Below are positions 12,719 to 25,700 of a stretch of 64,000 bases of DNA, one piece after another. Origin of the DNA: Allodiplogaster sudhausi (taxonomy: Eukaryota; Nematoda; Chromadorea; Rhabditida; Diplogasteridae); NCBI GenBank assembly GCA_945643635.1, contig CALZFC010000005.1, positions 297,501 through 361,500 of the forward strand. The letters are read 5' to 3'. A program made the position numbers and the translations under genes. The first letter of the stretch is position 1; every line of letters begins with the position of its first letter. Below the pieces are notes generated by a model. The model did not search any database and was not told the DNA's origin. It saw nothing but the letters and a program-made list of their open reading frames with translations.

Positions 12719-13379
12719 CTGAGGTCATCATCATTAGTTTTCTTTTCTTTTTTTTTAAAATAAAATACATTGATAGACATAGTGTTATATGTTTACATAC
12801 ATTGCTAATAATGCAACAGCCCTCATCCATTTCATTACTTATATACATACATATGTATGCACTAAAAGTAGAATTATAACTCCCAATAAAATCAAGACCA
12901 TACATACATATGCATAGTATGCAAATGTTTACATATCTATGTATAGTAAGGCAGGAGGTGTTTCAAACAAGTAACAAACAGAAAATACTAGGTGAAATTT
13001 CAAAGAATCACAAGAACAAAATTCTGGGCATTCTGAAATGCAGGCCAGGTGCTTTAGGCAACTGTCAAAAGCTTCAGATGAAATATGTTTAAAAAAAAAC
13101 AAGACTATACCAACCTTGAAATGGTTGTGTATTATTCTTAGTCTCGAGTGAAGTTCTGTTTCGTGGGCTAGAAATATGTAAGTATGTAAAGTTAGCAGAC
13201 CAGTGTGAGGCCGTTTTAGTTGGTTCTAATGAAACTATGCAAATTGTTAAAACGGCCTTGAACAAAACTTGTGTTTATTGATAAGAGGCAAATAATTCTC
13301 GCCAACCTTCAATATCTGCCATTCTCTGAAGACGTCAACTGACTGCCGCCAAGCAAGAAAAGGTCTTCGGAATGTCTAA

Positions 13380-13432
13380 TTCTCTCTTTCTCTTACCCTT
13401 TCTCACTCTCGATATTCGCTACTGTCGCCCAC

Positions 13433-13473
<41 letters not shown>

Positions 13474-13502
13474 TGTTCTCTCGCTCTCGCTCTACCTTTG
13501 TC

Positions 13503-13543
<41 letters not shown>

Positions 13544-13552
13544 CTTTGTCTT

Positions 13553-13596
<44 letters not shown>

Positions 13597-13640
13597 GTCT
13601 CTCGCTGCCTCTCTCTCTCTCTCTTCCTTCGCTGTCATGT
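13380..13640. repeat. Long (CT)n microsatellite
   Basis: CT-rich run, nearly pure at 13434-13480, 13506-13540 and 13557-13590. A (GA)n run follows at 13845-13940, so the two can pair as an inverted repeat. Confidence 0.9.
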
Positions 13641-13876
13641 TCTCTTATTTCATCCGCTAAATTCTATGTTTTCTTTAATTTACTGCTCTCTCCCTTCGTT
13701 TACTCCTCCCGTTGTATTCCCATTTACACCCGTTCGTAACAGACTGGACTCCTTATCACTGAAGAGATTCTACCCAAGAAGCGACTAGGCTAATAAAAAC
13801 TGCCGATTGGTTGCGTGCACGAATCAGAGAACAGCGAAATTGGGGAGAGGGAGATAGAGAGAGGAAGAAAGAGATG

Positions 13877-13926
<50 letters not shown>

Positions 13927-14600
13927 GAGAGAGAGAAAGGTTATAGTGAAGCTCAAGGGAAATGATTAGTGGCATGCCGTGCTCACGTCAGCAACAAGTA
14001 GTTACCAAAGTCATAAACCTATTTTTAATGATCTGGAAAAGGTGACAAAACGAGAACGATTAAATTAGCCTGCTGACAAAGTCAAGTGCCTTTTCGGGTC
14101 CTTTGAAAAAGTTCAAAAAAGAAACAGAGCGAAACATCTAATTCTACATAACTTCATGTCTCTCTTTAGACACAATTAATTCCCGATTACTACATTTCTG
14201 CTTCTAGAAAACAATTTGTAAGTTAATACGCTAATGTGCATTTGCATATTATGCTAATGTGTGCGCATTTTAAGCAAATAGACGCAATAAATTGTAAAGT
14301 TGCATATGGCCCTCTTGTGCTCATATCTGTTATCATCAGTGAGAAGGACAAGGTCGGAAGCTACTGTGTGTATTTATGCACATACATATGTACATTAATA
14401 GAAATATACACTTCTTCACGTTGACGTATATGTACATGCGTGCACAATGTCTTTTCTAGGGGCACACCTTGAATTTAATTTAATTTTGCAGACGCATGTA
14501 TAATCAGGTCTGTGTGCATGTGTCGATAACCATAAGATCGACTTGGAGAAACCTTCGACAGCCCATACGCTCCGGCCTATGTATATTCGTGTGAATGTAC

Positions 14601-14601
<1 letters not shown>

Positions 14602-14656
<55 letters not shown>
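14602..14656. repeat. (TA)n tract, left flank of Tc1-like element
   Basis: Pure TA run ending exactly where the element's CAGT terminus begins. The partner run on the other side is 16450-16492, consistent with insertion into a TA microsatellite. Confidence 0.9.
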
Positions 14657-14659
<3 letters not shown>

Positions 14660-15118
14660 TACCGCTCAACAACCAGGGGTGCAGGAACTTTCGGAACTTT
14701 CGGAAAGTTCCAAAATGTCCGATCAAATTTGTGCGTTTCACCGCACGTCGATTTGGTTTGCATATTTGGATTCAGGCTCTCGGTTTTCACCATAATTGAG
14801 CATTAAAATGTCAAGATAATGCATATTCACCAAAACGGAAAAATTTGTAAATTTGTTGGTGCAGGAACACCACAATTCGTAGTGCGTCAATGTGTCTTCG
14901 TGTCAGTGAATTTATGAAAGCATGTGCTCGAACAGTATAACTTTAAATTGCAGTTTCAAACTTCGTATTTAGTATCCTTTGTCTTATCAAGTGCCTTTTA
15001 TGTTACAAGTAAAAAAGTACGGCAAAACAAATCTTGCAAAAGAAATTGAAGAAATAAGATCCCCTACTTTGAGCTATCGTTTTGACTCTCTTAACTTTTT
15101 CCTAGTCAAAACGTTCTC

Positions 15119-15189
15119 CCCGTTTGGGATTCGAACTTGCGACGCCCAAAAAACCAATCAAGCGCGCACCTTACTGCGCTACGCAGGCC
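15119..15189 (-). other. tRNA-like module in Tc1-like element
   Basis: Read on the minus strand it has a box A-like TAGCGCAGTAAGG and a box B-like AGTTCGAATCCC about 40 bases apart. I could not fold a full cloverleaf, so I treat it as tRNA-derived and not as a tRNA gene. Confidence 0.5.
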
Positions 15190-15703
15190 ATGATGATTGT
15201 CAGAAGATCGACAATGATAATTGCAAAACTATGATCAGCCATCTACTTCGCTATACCATTTCATTTCTATCTCTCGCTCTCCTGTCTCTTTCTCAGTCTC
15301 TCACTGTTTCCCGCAGATTTCGGGCCATGGAATTTTAGGCCTGGCCTGGCCGGCCCTGTTCTATCTCGGGTCTGTACGACCCTTGGGGCCTAGATGGAGA
15401 AAGAAAGAAAGAGAGAGAAAGAGAGAGAGAGAATGAAATAGGAAGAGAGAGAAATGGAGATAAAGAATAGAGTAAGAGATAGGGAGAGAGAGAAAGAAAT
15501 TGAATAGCGATGTGGATGGCAGATCATTGTTTTGCCATTATCGTCGTTATTATTATTGAGAGAGAGAGAGAGAGATAGAGAGAAGGGAGAAAGAGAGAGA
15601 GAGAGTAAGAGAGAGAAGGGAAAAAGTGAGAGAGAGAGAGAAAGTGAATTTAGGAAGCAGGTGGCTGACCGACTGTCAAGGATTCGGTTGCACGAACAGA
15701 AAT

Positions 15704-15773
15704 GATTGGTATAGCGCAGTGGTTTACCGCTAGATTGCAATTTTGTTTGTTTCAGGTTCGAGCCCCAATCGCA
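15704..15773 (+). other. tRNA-like module in Tc1-like element
   Basis: Box A-like TATAGCGCAGTGG and box B-like GGTTCGAGCCCC. The ends GATTGG and CCAATC can pair as an acceptor-like stem. A functional tRNA is unlikely because no clear anticodon stem was found. Confidence 0.5.
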
Positions 15774-16446
15774 AAAAATATTTTCAATTATGGAAAAGTT
15801 CATTCAAAAAAAAAATATTTTCCGACGCGGATAGAATATGTTTTTATGTTTTCGAAATTGAAATCTGGCATTGTACGGAAGACTACGGAAGGTATGGAAT
15901 TTTCGTGGCATGGCCTCTACCAGCTCTGAAGAACAACGTCAAAATGCACCGTAAAATTGTTTGTAGCTGGGCTTCCGTATGACCAGGTGGCGTATTGGTA
16001 TGCTTGCAACGAGGCTGGTGTTCGGTTCTGCTTTTGAACAAATTTCTTCAATTTCTTTTGCAAGATTTGTTTTGCCGTACTTTTTTACTTGTAACATTAA
16101 AAGGCACTTGATAAGACAAAATGATACTAAATATGAAGTTTGAAACTGCAATTTAAAGTTATACAGTTCGAGCAAATGCCTTCATAAATTTCACTGACAC
16201 GAAGACACATTGACGCACTACGAATTGTGGTGTTCCTGCACCAACAAATTTACAAATTTTTCCGTTTCGGTGAATATGCATTATCTTGACATTTTAATGC
16301 TCAATTATGGTGAAAACCGAGAGCCTGAATCCAAATATGCAAACCAAATCGACGTGCGGTTATCGAGAAACGCACAAATTTGATCGGACATTTTGGAACT
16401 TTCCGAAAGTTCCGAAAGTTCCTGCACCCCTGGTTGTTGAGCGGTA

Positions 16447-16449
<3 letters not shown>

Positions 16450-16494
<45 letters not shown>

Positions 16495-17136
16495 CTTTAA
16501 TATACATACTTCAAGAGTAAATGCCATGCTCTGTTATCTGTAAAAAAGAACATATTCTCATTATACATGCATCTAGAGCAAGGTAGACAAGCGTGGTTGC
16601 CTCTCCTAAATTATAAGTTACTCGAAGGGGGGAAGTGCAAGAGGCTAGCAATTTAGATAAATTAAAGGGGGGTTGCATGCATTATTTACATTCGCTGAAC
16701 TATAATACTGCTGGGATCACTGCTCTTCTAAGTTCCTTTTAATGTCTTTTATGTGTGCTATATTTTAGTTATATGCGTTACTTAATCAGCATTCATCAAT
16801 TTTTTATATATATCAGCTCAATTAATTTCCTTTCATGAAAAAAAAAATCAATTTCTTGGACTTGTTGTTCCCTGTTATGCATGGGCGGCATGTGTACATA
16901 CATATGTACATATGTATGTATAACCATTAATGAATCTTTCTCATCTCTCTTTACTTCTCTCCTACATATTCTGACATCCATTTCCTGCCAACCGTCTGTG
17001 GTTGAGACATTATTATTTTTTGTAGTATTCTCACATTTAATCACTGAATGATATACATACGTATGCAAATGAAACAAACGCAAAATGCATTAATTAAGCA
17101 TTTCAGCATACAAACGTATTTTAGCTTCAGTCGTAA
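16450..17136. other. Spacer before the receptor gene
   Basis: Starts with (TA)n at 16450-16492. The rest is AT-rich with several TACATA/TATGTA repeats (for example 16895-16922). No gene was recognised. Confidence 0.6.
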
Positions 17137-20100
17137 ATGGAGCGGCTGCTGTACGGCGTCGGCTGCTTTCTGTGCGTGGCCACTCTTCCGGGTGAACTTC
17201 TGCTCGTTGCTCTCCTGCTACGCAGCTCAGTGCCAGATGCCAATTGCAGGTGTTCCATTAAGATTATTACAAGTCCATTCTCAGTATGCGCTCTTCATGG
17301 CACTATTATCGATTTAACATGCCACTTCTCACTGGAAATCCCGCAGGAATATCATGCAACTGTTTACCGAGAAAAAAAAACGCTATGATAGAAGAAATTG
17401 GAAAGAATGCTGCAAATAAGAAATAAGGGATATATTGTAAGACATTTTATATCTCTTACAAATCGATATGTGCAAAATAACTTACTCGTTAAAGGAGAAT
17501 GAAACTCGACTGAAACCTATTTAAATTCTCAATGACCGTTGTAGTCGCGTCTCTCTAAAACACACGCTCTCTCGCTGTTGTGTCAGGAGAAATGGCGCGA
17601 ATTCAAACATGAGTTTCGTGCTCCTTGAAGGGGTCTTCTTCTGTTGATGACTGCCGCGAATGCTATCCTTTCACTCTCCTACGGCGCTCTTCTTCTTCGC
17701 ATGCTCATTTGTGACTGCGATGCACTTGGAGCCGTAGTGAAAGAGCGTCAGTTTCATTATTGATTAATCGAGTAACTCTCAACGAGTCCTCTGCTGAACT
17801 CTTCAAATAATAAGTGTGTACGAATAACAATTTTTTGAACTCATGAGATCAAGAACTCGTTGTAATTGCACAGCAAAAAAAATTGGCTTGTGTCTATGAC
17901 GCAAGTGTGACGTAAAGGGGGGTAGCGATTTGTGTTATTACCGAAAGAATTTCAAATGTTTACCCTTGCAACTCCTAATAGCCGGAATACAAATGTATTT
18001 CATGTAAATTATTTTCTCTATTCTCTTTTTTGTTTCTCTTTAGAATTCGTGACAATCTCCACGAACGCGCACGAGTTTGGCTACACGCTCGCGATGGCCG
18101 CCCTCTTCTGCTCCATCCTCGAGCGACTATTTTCTGCTCGTCGCGCCTCTCGTGAGCGGTCGTCTTCTCCGCCGCTCTTTCTTGTCTTTGTTCTTCTCGC
18201 ATCGGTACGAAACTCGTCTTCTTTTTCTCATGCGCTTTTTACTTATTTAAAGGACGCTTTTCCCTCCTTTAAGTAAATATATAATGTTAAAATATTGATT
18301 ATTCTTATTAACACATTTTGTTTTGTTCTTTTACTATTTTTGCAAGAGCGTTTTCACAATATGTATCGTTTTTTTATTGAGATTGTCTTCTCCTCGATTG
18401 TCACACTTCTATATTTCCTTCGTAAGTTGGTTGATGCTTGTTCGTTGCCAAAATCATTACTACCGTACTATATTTGGGGCGTTGTTAACAGAAGCATAAG
18501 TACATATGACGCGATTTGCGAGAGAATCAAAATGAATCAAAGCGGCCGCGGACATAGCCAAAATCGACCAGCTGGGATTTTGTTCAAAAGTTCCTTATAA
18601 GTACTTTCTGATATGCAGAATCGATTGGAAGTGGTCTAAGGATCGGAAAATGCCGTTTTCGTTAGCTATGAAGGCTCAAATATGGGGCTCGCCGCGCAGG
18701 GGGGCGAGTTGGATGCAATTCTGAAGTCATTGCGACGCACTTTGTAGAGATTTAGAAATGAAAATTAGCAATATAATAGCTATGACATTGCTCTAAACAA
18801 CAAAAAAGAAAAACTTGAAAATGTTCGACTTTCCATCTTTTATAGTCTTTTATGGTTGAAGGAGCGCAGACAAAGTTTTTCTCATTTTACCAGAACCAAA
18901 CATATACAGCTGTATAGAGCGTGAAAGGAGCTTTCGAATGCACTATTGTTGTTTTGAAACTTAGGATGTGCTGAAGTTTCCTAATCGATTTTCCCGGCGC
19001 GGTAGTAGAAATCAGTGCTTCATAATCATTTTCGCATGTCCAAACATACACCATAAGAAAGAGCGTGAAATTTGCGACAAGCCGAACGAACTTTCAATGA
19101 ACTTTCATGTTTACATTATTTTGTTATAAGCTTTAAAAGTAGGGCCGGGAGTGCTAGTTACATTGCGCCCAAAAAGCCATTTTCTTAGTTTATTCGAATT
19201 AGAATATTCCAATTAATTTGTAAGCACCTATCCTTGAAGGATTATTAAAAGCAGATGTCATATTCTTTTGATCTATAACAAAACATCGTTGATTCGGAAT
19301 TTTATAAAAAGTGGTTCAGCTTGTAGCAAATTTAACGCTCTTTCTTGTGGTGTGTGTTTCGGCATACGAAAATGATTCTAAAGTAGTTCTTCAATGGCCC
19401 GGACCCGCTGATTTGTACTGCCGCAAGGTGATAATCGACTAGGAAACTTCAGCGCATCCTAAGTTTCCCAAACCCAATAGTGCATTCGAAAGCTCTTTTT
19501 ATGCTCTATACAGCTGTATAGGTTTGGTTTAGGTAAAATGAGAAAAACTTTGTCTGCGCTCCTTCAAACTTAAAAGACAATAAAAGATGGAAAGTTGAAC
19601 ATTTTCACATTTTTCATTTTCCATTGTTTAGAGTGATATCTTGTCAATTGTAGTGCTAACTTTCATTGCTATATCTCAACAAAGTGCGTCGCAATGACCT
19701 CAGATGTGCGTCCAACTCGCCTCCTAGCGCGGCGATCCTAATAATTCAAGCCCTCATAGCAAATGAGCAAGGCATTTTCCAACTTCCAGACTAGTTCCAA
19801 TCGATTCCTCGTATCAGAAAGTACCAATAACGAACTTTTGAACAAAATCCAAGCTAGTCGATTTTGGCTATGTCCGCGGCCTTTTGATTCTCTCGCAAAT
19901 CGCGTCATATGTACATTTATATGTACACCAGAAAAGAAGATAACCTTATTAAAGTTGTATTTCGCTTTCTTCTTAACTAAAATATACTCGTCAGGCAGCG
20001 CGGGCTTCAATGCTGCGTTCATAGCTGCCATCGCCATTTCATCTACCGTCGACTTTATCAGCAGCATTGTATATTATTCTCCGTCCCCTCTCTCTCTCGC

Positions 20101-20677
20101 TCTCTTCCATAGTTCCCTTACCTCTCTCCTTCTCTTCCCTTTTTTATCCCAGATTTCCATCACTTTCTTCCAATCTTATCTTATCTCACTCGCTCTGAAG
20201 AGCTTATCAATTCAAAATTCTCTGTTAGTTCATGGAATATGAAAAAGCACTGCTTAAAATAAATATACGAAACATGCTAGCAGTAAAAATTCATTGCTTA
20301 TGTAAGCGGGCAAAAGTGAATGCAATTGTCCAACATAAAATGTTAACATGAACTGTCTCTTTATTTGTAATCGCCTAGCTCTTCGTCGTCTGCTACCGTT
20401 GGAGTCGCCGGGTTTACGCTCGCACTCTCGGCACGGCGACTCTTCATGCAAGACACCAGGTAATAGAGGAGTGGTTGGCGGAGGAAAGGAGAAGGAGAGA
20501 GAGAGTAAAGGGATAAAGGGAGAAAGAGAGCAAGAGAGAGCAAGGGCGAGAGAGAGTGAGAGTAGAAAGGGAAGAAAAAGATAGGAAAAAATTGTGAAAA
20601 CTCTTCCTTTTATTCTCTCTCCGTCTAACGCTCTCCACTCCCTCTTTCCGCTCTCTTCATATCTCTCGCTTTCTTCT

Positions 20678-20718
<41 letters not shown>

Positions 20719-21213
20719 AGATGAACGAACTTCGCTCGTTCTCTCTCGCCGCTATTGCAGTCTGCGCCGTCTCCATCGCTGGCCGTCTCCTGAACATCTT
20801 CATCATTGCCGTGCTCATGCTCCTCGGCTACCGAACTAACGCGAATATCTACCATGTCTACTCTGGTGTACGTTTTCGTATTCACGGGATATATGTATTT
20901 GAATATCTATTTTCCCGCGCAAAATATAATCTCAAAATTCTATTAAAACATTATAGAAATAAAAAATATAGACTATCATGTAAAAAAAAAAAGTTTTAAG
21001 ATTGCTCAATTGGGCGCGCTCCTCGATCCCTATTTGCTGATGTTACGGCTGCGACCCCTCCGGCGGCGACTCTGGCGTCTCTGCGTCTGTCGTCGAGGCA
21101 GAGACGCAGAGGAAGAAGCAGAGAGCCACGGCATCATCAGAGGACTACGCATGGACAGTCGCGGAGAGGACTACTTCCTTATGCTGCAAAACAGCTGGGA
21201 GAAGGGGGGATGA
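17137..21213 (+). CDS. Probable nematode 7TM chemoreceptor (serpentine receptor)
   Basis: Hydrophobic exons read as a multi-pass receptor: about 17137-17249, 18044-18203, 18346-18432, 19996-20068, 20374-20459, 20721-20867 and 21010-21213. The second contains SILERLFSARRASRE, resembling the ER-containing end of TM3 in Sra/Srab-type receptors. The sixth has a long TM (IAGRLLNIFIIAVLMLL). The last has LLDPYLLMLRLRPLRRR, like the TM7 end, followed by a basic and acidic tail to a TGA at 21211-21213. The first and second candidate exons do not join in phase, so the 5' model is incomplete. The family is inferred from topology and a few motifs and could be another rhodopsin-like receptor. Confidence 0.5.
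17490..17634. mobile_element. Short foldback MITE, copy C
   Basis: Left end TTAAAGGAGAATGAAACTCG, right end ATGAGTTTCGTGCTCCTTGA, inverse to each other. The interior shares CGCTGTTGTGTCAGG with copy A. It lies in the first intron region of the receptor gene. Confidence 0.65.
18500..19914. mobile_element. 1.4-kb palindromic (foldback) element in receptor intron
   Basis: The two halves are inverse copies. 18500-19085 pairs with about 19325-19914 at roughly 80-85% by eye, with a loop of about 240 bases. Termini are GTACATATGACGCGATTTGCG and its inverse. Diagnostic inner pair: GCGGACATAGCCAAAATCGA at 18546-18565 against its inverse near 19857-19876. No coding capacity was seen and no clear target duplication was identified. 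Confidence 0.8.
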
Positions 21214-21317
21214 AGACCGAAGACGTGAAAAAGAAGGGAATGGGTGGGAGGAGAGAGAGAGATGCAACGAGAGCGCGAGAGATAGAGAGGAGAGGTGAAG
21301 TGGCGAAATAGGAAGAA

Positions 21318-21353
<36 letters not shown>

Positions 21354-22722
21354 AAAAAGACAAATCAATAAACAATAAATAGATATGCATATATGTACAT
21401 ACATATGAATGTGTAAACAATATCTATTAGTTTTCTCGATTTTTATGTGTTTTACTGAAATATTATACATACATATTCTGTGAATTATGAAAATTATCAC
21501 CCATGCCAACATTGATTTTATGATAATTTCCAACCGATGAAGGACATAAAGTTTTTAATCTTACAATGTATGCATTTTAGTGGCGAAGAAAAGCAAGCGC
21601 GAGGAAACGAGGAAACAACGAAAAGCAATATGTAGATGCATGCAAATCTCATAAAATCACTCCCGTCTGAGTGACTGACATATACCATGGGTCTTAACAT
21701 AAGTTGGAGATTTTCATTTCACCTTTGCTGATCGATTTCAAAAATTTTTAGTCATTTTTTTTCTTAATACCCCTGCGATTTTTACAGGTGAAATCAAAAA
21801 CCTCCAACTTCATGTAGATGGTTTCCTCGCAAGATAAATTAAGGGCAGTACGAAATGGCCTGCAGTTTCAATGTCGCCTAATATGCCACGCTCAATATGA
21901 AGTAAAGTTGCGGCATAAGGAAGAGAAAGTGAACAATTTTTAACGGTTTTTCGCTAATGTTTATTATTGCTTACCAAACCGGGCAACAATTCAAACGATT
22001 CTGCTAACTCGCACAAACTAATAAATAAAAATGAGCTGCATTAAACCACCCGTAACGGTAGTATTTGCAATGTAAGGTGAGAGAGTTAGATGGAGAGACC
22101 GAACGACAGCGAAAGAGAGAGAGAGAGAGAGGGAGAAAAGAGAGAGAGAGATGATGAGAGAGATACAGAGATATAGAAAGGGAGCGAAGAACTTGACCAT
22201 GGAGACTAGCATACAGAAGCCTTTTGATACTGACCATGAGTCGAATACTGTGGCTCGATGTTTGGATTCATAAACCCCTTCCTTACTTAATTAGCTCTCC
22301 AACTTGATTTCACATAAGTGACTATATGAATATCTTTTTCGTGTGCATACATGAAAGATGCAAGTCATAAATTTAGATCGTCTTCATCTCACAAAAGCGA
22401 CAACAACTCTCATGCAAAACTACCCGAACAACGAGATTTCAATCTAAAAAAGCAATCACAATTAGCGTTAATTCTTGTTGTAAATAGAAAATGACTCGTG
22501 TGAATTATTGAGCAAGAAAGATCTATATGTAGCAAATATAGGTCATAAAATCTTCTTTCAGAGGGAAGAATGAGAAATGAGACATTGGAGTTTATATATT
22601 CTCATTTCTGCTGGTAAGTGAAAACAGGGCAGACGAGATCATGAAATCACAAAGAATGGACTGTAAAAGAGTCAAACAGAATATGGCAGAAGTGTATGCA
22701 GCGAAACAGATATTTATTGATA
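21214..22722. other. Spacer between receptor and PTR gene 3' ends
   Basis: Convergent genes. Contains (GA)n at 21319-21350 and GA-rich DNA at 22080-22170. No supported gene. Confidence 0.6.
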
Positions 22723-25700
22723 TTAAACTTTTACAGACGTTATACTTCGCGCAGAAAGAGTTGCTGTCGAGAGAGTTGCTGTAGATCGGTTCGTGATGTC
22801 GACAACCTGAGAGAGTTACAATTCAATTCTAGCCTAATCATTTATGTATGTACATATGTTTGTTTGATGCATTTATATACATACATACATGTTCCTTCTC
22901 TTCGCTGTTTTCTTGCCAGATATTCATCTCTCAGTTTCTCCAACCACTTTCTCAGACTCTTTTCCTTTCAACCGCTTTATCCTTTTCTCTCTTTCTCACG
23001 TTCGCTCTCCCTCTCTCTCCCTCTCTAAACTACTTATTCGGCGTATAAAAGTAAAAAAAGGCTTACCCGTCTCCTCGGCGAGAGCGCGGCCTTTACCGAG
23101 AAGATGACGGGAATGATGAGCAGCCCATGCAGCATCCCAATCACCACCACTAGCATCATGGTCCGCGCGAACACCTCAATCATAATGAACACATGATAAT
23201 TGTTAATACAACATATAAGTATATGTTATGATAATTTAAAAAAAACTACAATTTAAAAAAAAAAACAGCCAACATACCGTGGCCATATGTAGATCAATGG
23301 CGAACAATGAGCCAACGCAGAGAATCGTGGATAGAGATGCCTAAATAATTACAATTACTGTAAGAAAATAAATAAATATATATTTTAAATCTTTAAAGAA
23401 ATAATTCTTTGCATTTATAAGTGTATCGTTGACCTGCAAGATGGGAAATCCGACGCGTTTAATCGTTTGGCGGAGCCGGTCCTTCACAACGCTGGTGTGG
23501 CCAGCTGAAGTAAAAAGTTTATGTGTTTTCGCTCTCCTCTAACTATAAGCTAGCTTTCTCTACCTCTCTCTCTCTCTCTCTCTTCCCCCTCTCTAACTCT
23601 CTTTCTCTCTCTCGTTGCCTCACTCCCTCTCACTCTCTCTCTCTGACCAGTCTGGTGATAGTGGTACGAGATGTGCGCCGGGATGTCGACGGAGAAGCCG
23701 ATGGACATGACCATGGCGGACATGAAGATCGGATCGAGTTCGCTGCCCAACCAGGACATGATGCCGAAAACTCCTGAGATCAAATATATTATATGCATAT
23801 ATTATTTCATTTTAAATTAGATCTCGGAATATTGCTAATATAAGAAAAACCTCGCTTATCTTACCTGTGGTCCTACAAAGAAAAATAGAAAAATAAGTAA
23901 ATAAATAGAATCCGTCTCCGTAATCAGTCGGACAAGATGTAGAAGGAGGCGAACCAAGGCTGGTGGAGAGGATGGAGAAGGCGGCAGTGAAGAGGATTAG
24001 AGGATGAGGGATGAAGAGGAGAGTCACGGCGAACATCGAAGCGAAGGTCAACAGGGCAGACTGGATCGACTGCGGCACCATCGTCTCGATGATGTCCAGG
24101 AACTTGTTGTCCTCCTCGTACACTGTCACGTTCAGCAAAGGGTACTGTAGAGAGAGAGAGATAGAGAGAGAGATGGGAAGTGAGAGAGCAGCAGAGAGAG
24201 AAAGAAAGAGTACCTTTGCTGCGACCTGCCGCCACTCAGCGAGCAACTTTGCACGATTCGACCATTCCTCAAAGAAATGGCATTTTTCATGTTTTTTTTA
24301 AGATAAAAACCATTGAACAAACTAAAGAATTGCTTGACGTTATTACGTGACAAAGCCTATTTTTCAACAACAATTGTTTTGCATGTGAATCAAATAAAGC
24401 AAGGTTACAGTATCCTAAGCCGTCTAATAAAGCCCATTAACTCCGATAAATGTGAACTAATCCCATTGCTCTGAATGGTACCTTGAGCTGGCTGCCCCGG
24501 AAGGCGGTGATGAAGAAGAAGCGCGTGAGGGCGGGCACGTCGACGATGCTTCCGTTGCCGTCGACGCGATGCTCGGAGAAGGCGAGGAAGCCGCGCCAGA
24601 ACGAGAACTCTGGCCAAGACAGGAAGTGCTCCAGCTCGTCGCTACGGTCCGCGTGAAGGCGCAATCTAGAAATTGGACTTTTTTTAAAGTCTATAAAATA
24701 ATTAGATAGTTCATTATTTATCACTATAATAATTTTTTAAAATTAAAACTATTCGAACTACATGCATATTCAGTCCCGCCCAGGATCTTGGTACTAAGGA
24801 GGGATCGGATGCATCGGAGGGATCCAAATGCATCCTCGCTAATAACAATTGTCCTAGGAAAGACTAAAATATTTTAAATGGTACATTAGTTTGCTCATAG
24901 AGAACGGATGCTACTGTTAAAAAATCGATAATTTCTAATCATTTGATAAGAAGTTATCAGTTTTTGCCCATAAAAAATTTCATTTTAAATATTTTTCAAA
25001 GAAATTTTTCCTGTACCATTATTTTGTCTCTACGCACAAATAATAATATAAGAGATTTTATCATTGTTAACCGAAATAGTTAAATCAGACCTTATCACAC
25101 TTGTTCATGTTATGTGAAGATTCGCCTTACGATGCTGAAGCTAAATATGAAAACAGTTTTCAAAACAAAGCATCCGTTTATGATATATTCCTGATTGTGT
25201 TTACTTGCATTACTTAAAATTTATCGTCAACGAATGCTTTGTTTTGAAAACGGCTTTCATATTTTGCATCAGCATCGTAATGCGAATCTTCACATAACAT
25301 GAACATGTGTGATAAGGTCTCATTTAACGATATCGGTTAACAATGATAAAATCTCTTATATTATTATTTGGGGATGTGCGTAGAGACAAAATAATGGTAC
25401 AGGAAAAATTTCTTTGACAAATATTAAAAATGAAATTTTTTATAGGCAAAAACTGATAACTTCTTATCAAATGATAAGAAATTATCGATTTTTTAACAGT
25501 AGCATCCGTTCTCTATGAGCAAAATAATGTACCATTTAAAATATTTTAGTCTTTCCTAGGACAATTGTTATTAGCGAGGATGCATTTGGATCCCTCCGAT
25601 GCATCCGATCCCTCCTTAGTACCAAGATCCTGGGCGGGACTGTACATATGCATGTGTTTAGGTACTCCAAATGGAAGGACAGCATCTTACAAGTGCTTGT

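Larger units (their letters stand above)
14657..16449. mobile_element. Non-autonomous Tc1/mariner-like element with about 400-bp inverted repeats
   Basis: The terminus CAGTACCGCTCAACAACCAG at 14657 recurs as its reverse complement ending at 16449. The inverted arms run at about 14657-15062 and 16032-16449, nearly identical. Start CAGT next to TA on both sides is the Tc1/mariner signature. No transposase frame was seen in the 970-bp interior, so it depends on an enzyme elsewhere. The interior holds two tRNA-like modules and a second nested inverted repeat: about 15200-15270 pairs with 15490-15560. Confidence 0.8.

Noticed and set aside
13307..13322. MADIEG mini-exon as the start of the K2P gene
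   Set aside because: Its phase does not match the exon at 12586-12718.
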